From Bacillota bacterium (GTDB lineage Bacteria > Bacillota > Desulfotomaculia > Desulfotomaculales > Ammonificaceae), in contig JBFMBK010000003.1 in NCBI GenBank assembly GCA_040755295.1, positions 183,641-247,640 on the forward strand: a DNA stretch of 64,000 nucleotides, written 5' to 3'. The notes under the pieces are model-generated. The model ran no database searches, was not told the DNA's origin, and was given only the letters and a program-made list of their open reading frames with translations. Position numbers and translations under genes: made by a program. How positions within the stretch are numbered: position 1 is the stretch's first letter; every line of letters starts with the position of its first letter. Positions 63,515-64,000 of the stretch are shown piece by piece.

Positions 63515-64000
63515 ACCCGGGCCTTCTTCTAGTTATCTCCGGTCCCTCAGGCGTTGGCAAGGGTACCATCTGTAAAGACTTACTAACCATGGACCCAACA
63601 ATCCAACTCTCAATCTCAATGACTACTCGACCGCCGAGGGAGGGAGAGATAGAGGGTCGTGATTATTATTTCACTTCTGAAAGACTCTTCCGTGAGTTTA
63701 TTGACCAGGGACAACTCTTAGAGTGGGCGCGTGTATATGATTATTATTACGGCACCCCTAGAAAAGCGGTAACCGATGCCCAAGCGGATGGACGAGATGT
63801 TCTCCTGGAAATTGATGTTCAGGGAGGTCTCAAGGTAAAAGAAAATTGCCCGGACAGCGTTTTAATCTTCGTTCTTCCGCCTTCGATTGAAGAGTTATCC
63901 CGACGACTCGCGTACCGGAATACGGAAAACGAGGACCAAGTCTTGGTTCGCCTTCGCTGGGCGGAAGAAGAACTTCGTTCTTATAACAAGTATGATTATG
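63511..64000 (+). CDS. gmk: Guanylate kinase (truncated by window end)
   Basis: Phosphorylates GMP to GDP with ATP. The visible 163 codons start at GTG 63511, overlapping the remA stop (GTGA). They show the P-loop [13 protein letters not shown], the GMP-binding [19 protein letters not shown] (read in two parts) and [13 protein letters not shown]. The 3' end, expected after about 40 more residues, lies beyond 64000. Confidence 0.93.
   Translation, partial: MNPGLLLVISGPSGVGKGTICKDLLTMDPTIQLSISMTTRPPREGEIEGRDYYFTSERLFREFIDQGQLLEWARVYDYYYGTPRKAVTDAQADGRDVLLEIDVQGGLKVKENCPDSVLIFVLPPSIEELSRRLAYRNTENEDQVLVRLRWAEEELRSYNKYDY

Overview
The window reads as a chromosomal segment of an anaerobic, endospore-forming Firmicute of the Peptococcaceae/Desulfotomaculales type (Desulfotomaculum, Pelotomaculum and relatives). 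The evidence is the gene content: spo0A, spoIVB, the LL-diaminopimelate aminotransferase route (dapF, dapL), a ferredoxin-dependent 2-oxoacid oxidoreductase, S-layer (SLH) proteins, and frequent TTG/GTG starts behind strong Shine-Dalgarno sites. The genus is an inference. I saw no tRNA, rRNA, CRISPR array or intact insertion sequence.

Layout. 1-7.4 kb: a sigma-I factor with its RsgI-type membrane anti-sigma factor, a rhomboid protease, an EcsC/DUF697-like membrane protein, a large SLH surface protein and a small CBM25-like carbohydrate-binding protein. 7.7-18 kb: poorly characterised genes (a DUF2157/GDYXXLXY membrane pair and several unknowns), a cohesin-like/Ig-repeat/SLH surface protein, a diguanylate cyclase and a CapA-type phosphoesterase. 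18.3-21.9 kb: an accessory patch with a decayed RHS-repeat gene carrying a C-terminal toxin-like tip, an abutting HEAT-like immunity candidate, and a second broken YD-repeat/Ig-like surface gene. 22.2-24.3 kb: an ABC-2 exporter. 24.5-27.8 kb: a two-subunit biotin carboxylase system, probably pyruvate carboxylase.

28-48.9 kb is a long co-directional housekeeping block: Asp23-amaP-DUF2273-nusB-xseA-folD-fchA-DUF4416-xseB-ispA-[OLE RNA]-oapA-dxs-tlyA-nadK-argR-recN-spoIVB-spo0A-steA-steB and two glycosyltransferases. Its most notable content is a roughly 590-nt noncoding interval between ispA and a four-TM protein gene. By position, size, closing helix and downstream partner this is an OLE (ornate, large, extremophilic) RNA, with oapA encoding its membrane partner. 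48.9-57.5 kb: a P-loop ATPase, a vor/kor-type oxidoreductase (delta, alpha, beta, gamma), an M20 peptidase, dapF, dapL and an aspartate aminotransferase. 57.5-61.9 kb, mostly minus strand: three paralogous Cys-rich proteins with Pro/Cys-rich tails, a small HMA-like protein and a CAP-domain secreted protein. 62.3-64 kb: yicC-remA-gmk, with gmk cut by the window end.

Two kinds of non-coding structure recur. One is a family of about 50-160 bp imperfect-palindrome elements (seven full, partial or deleted copies) lying just upstream of genes, including OLE, fchA, vorB and dapL. The other is a set of intergenic arrays with a 7-nt period. Both deserve computational follow-up.
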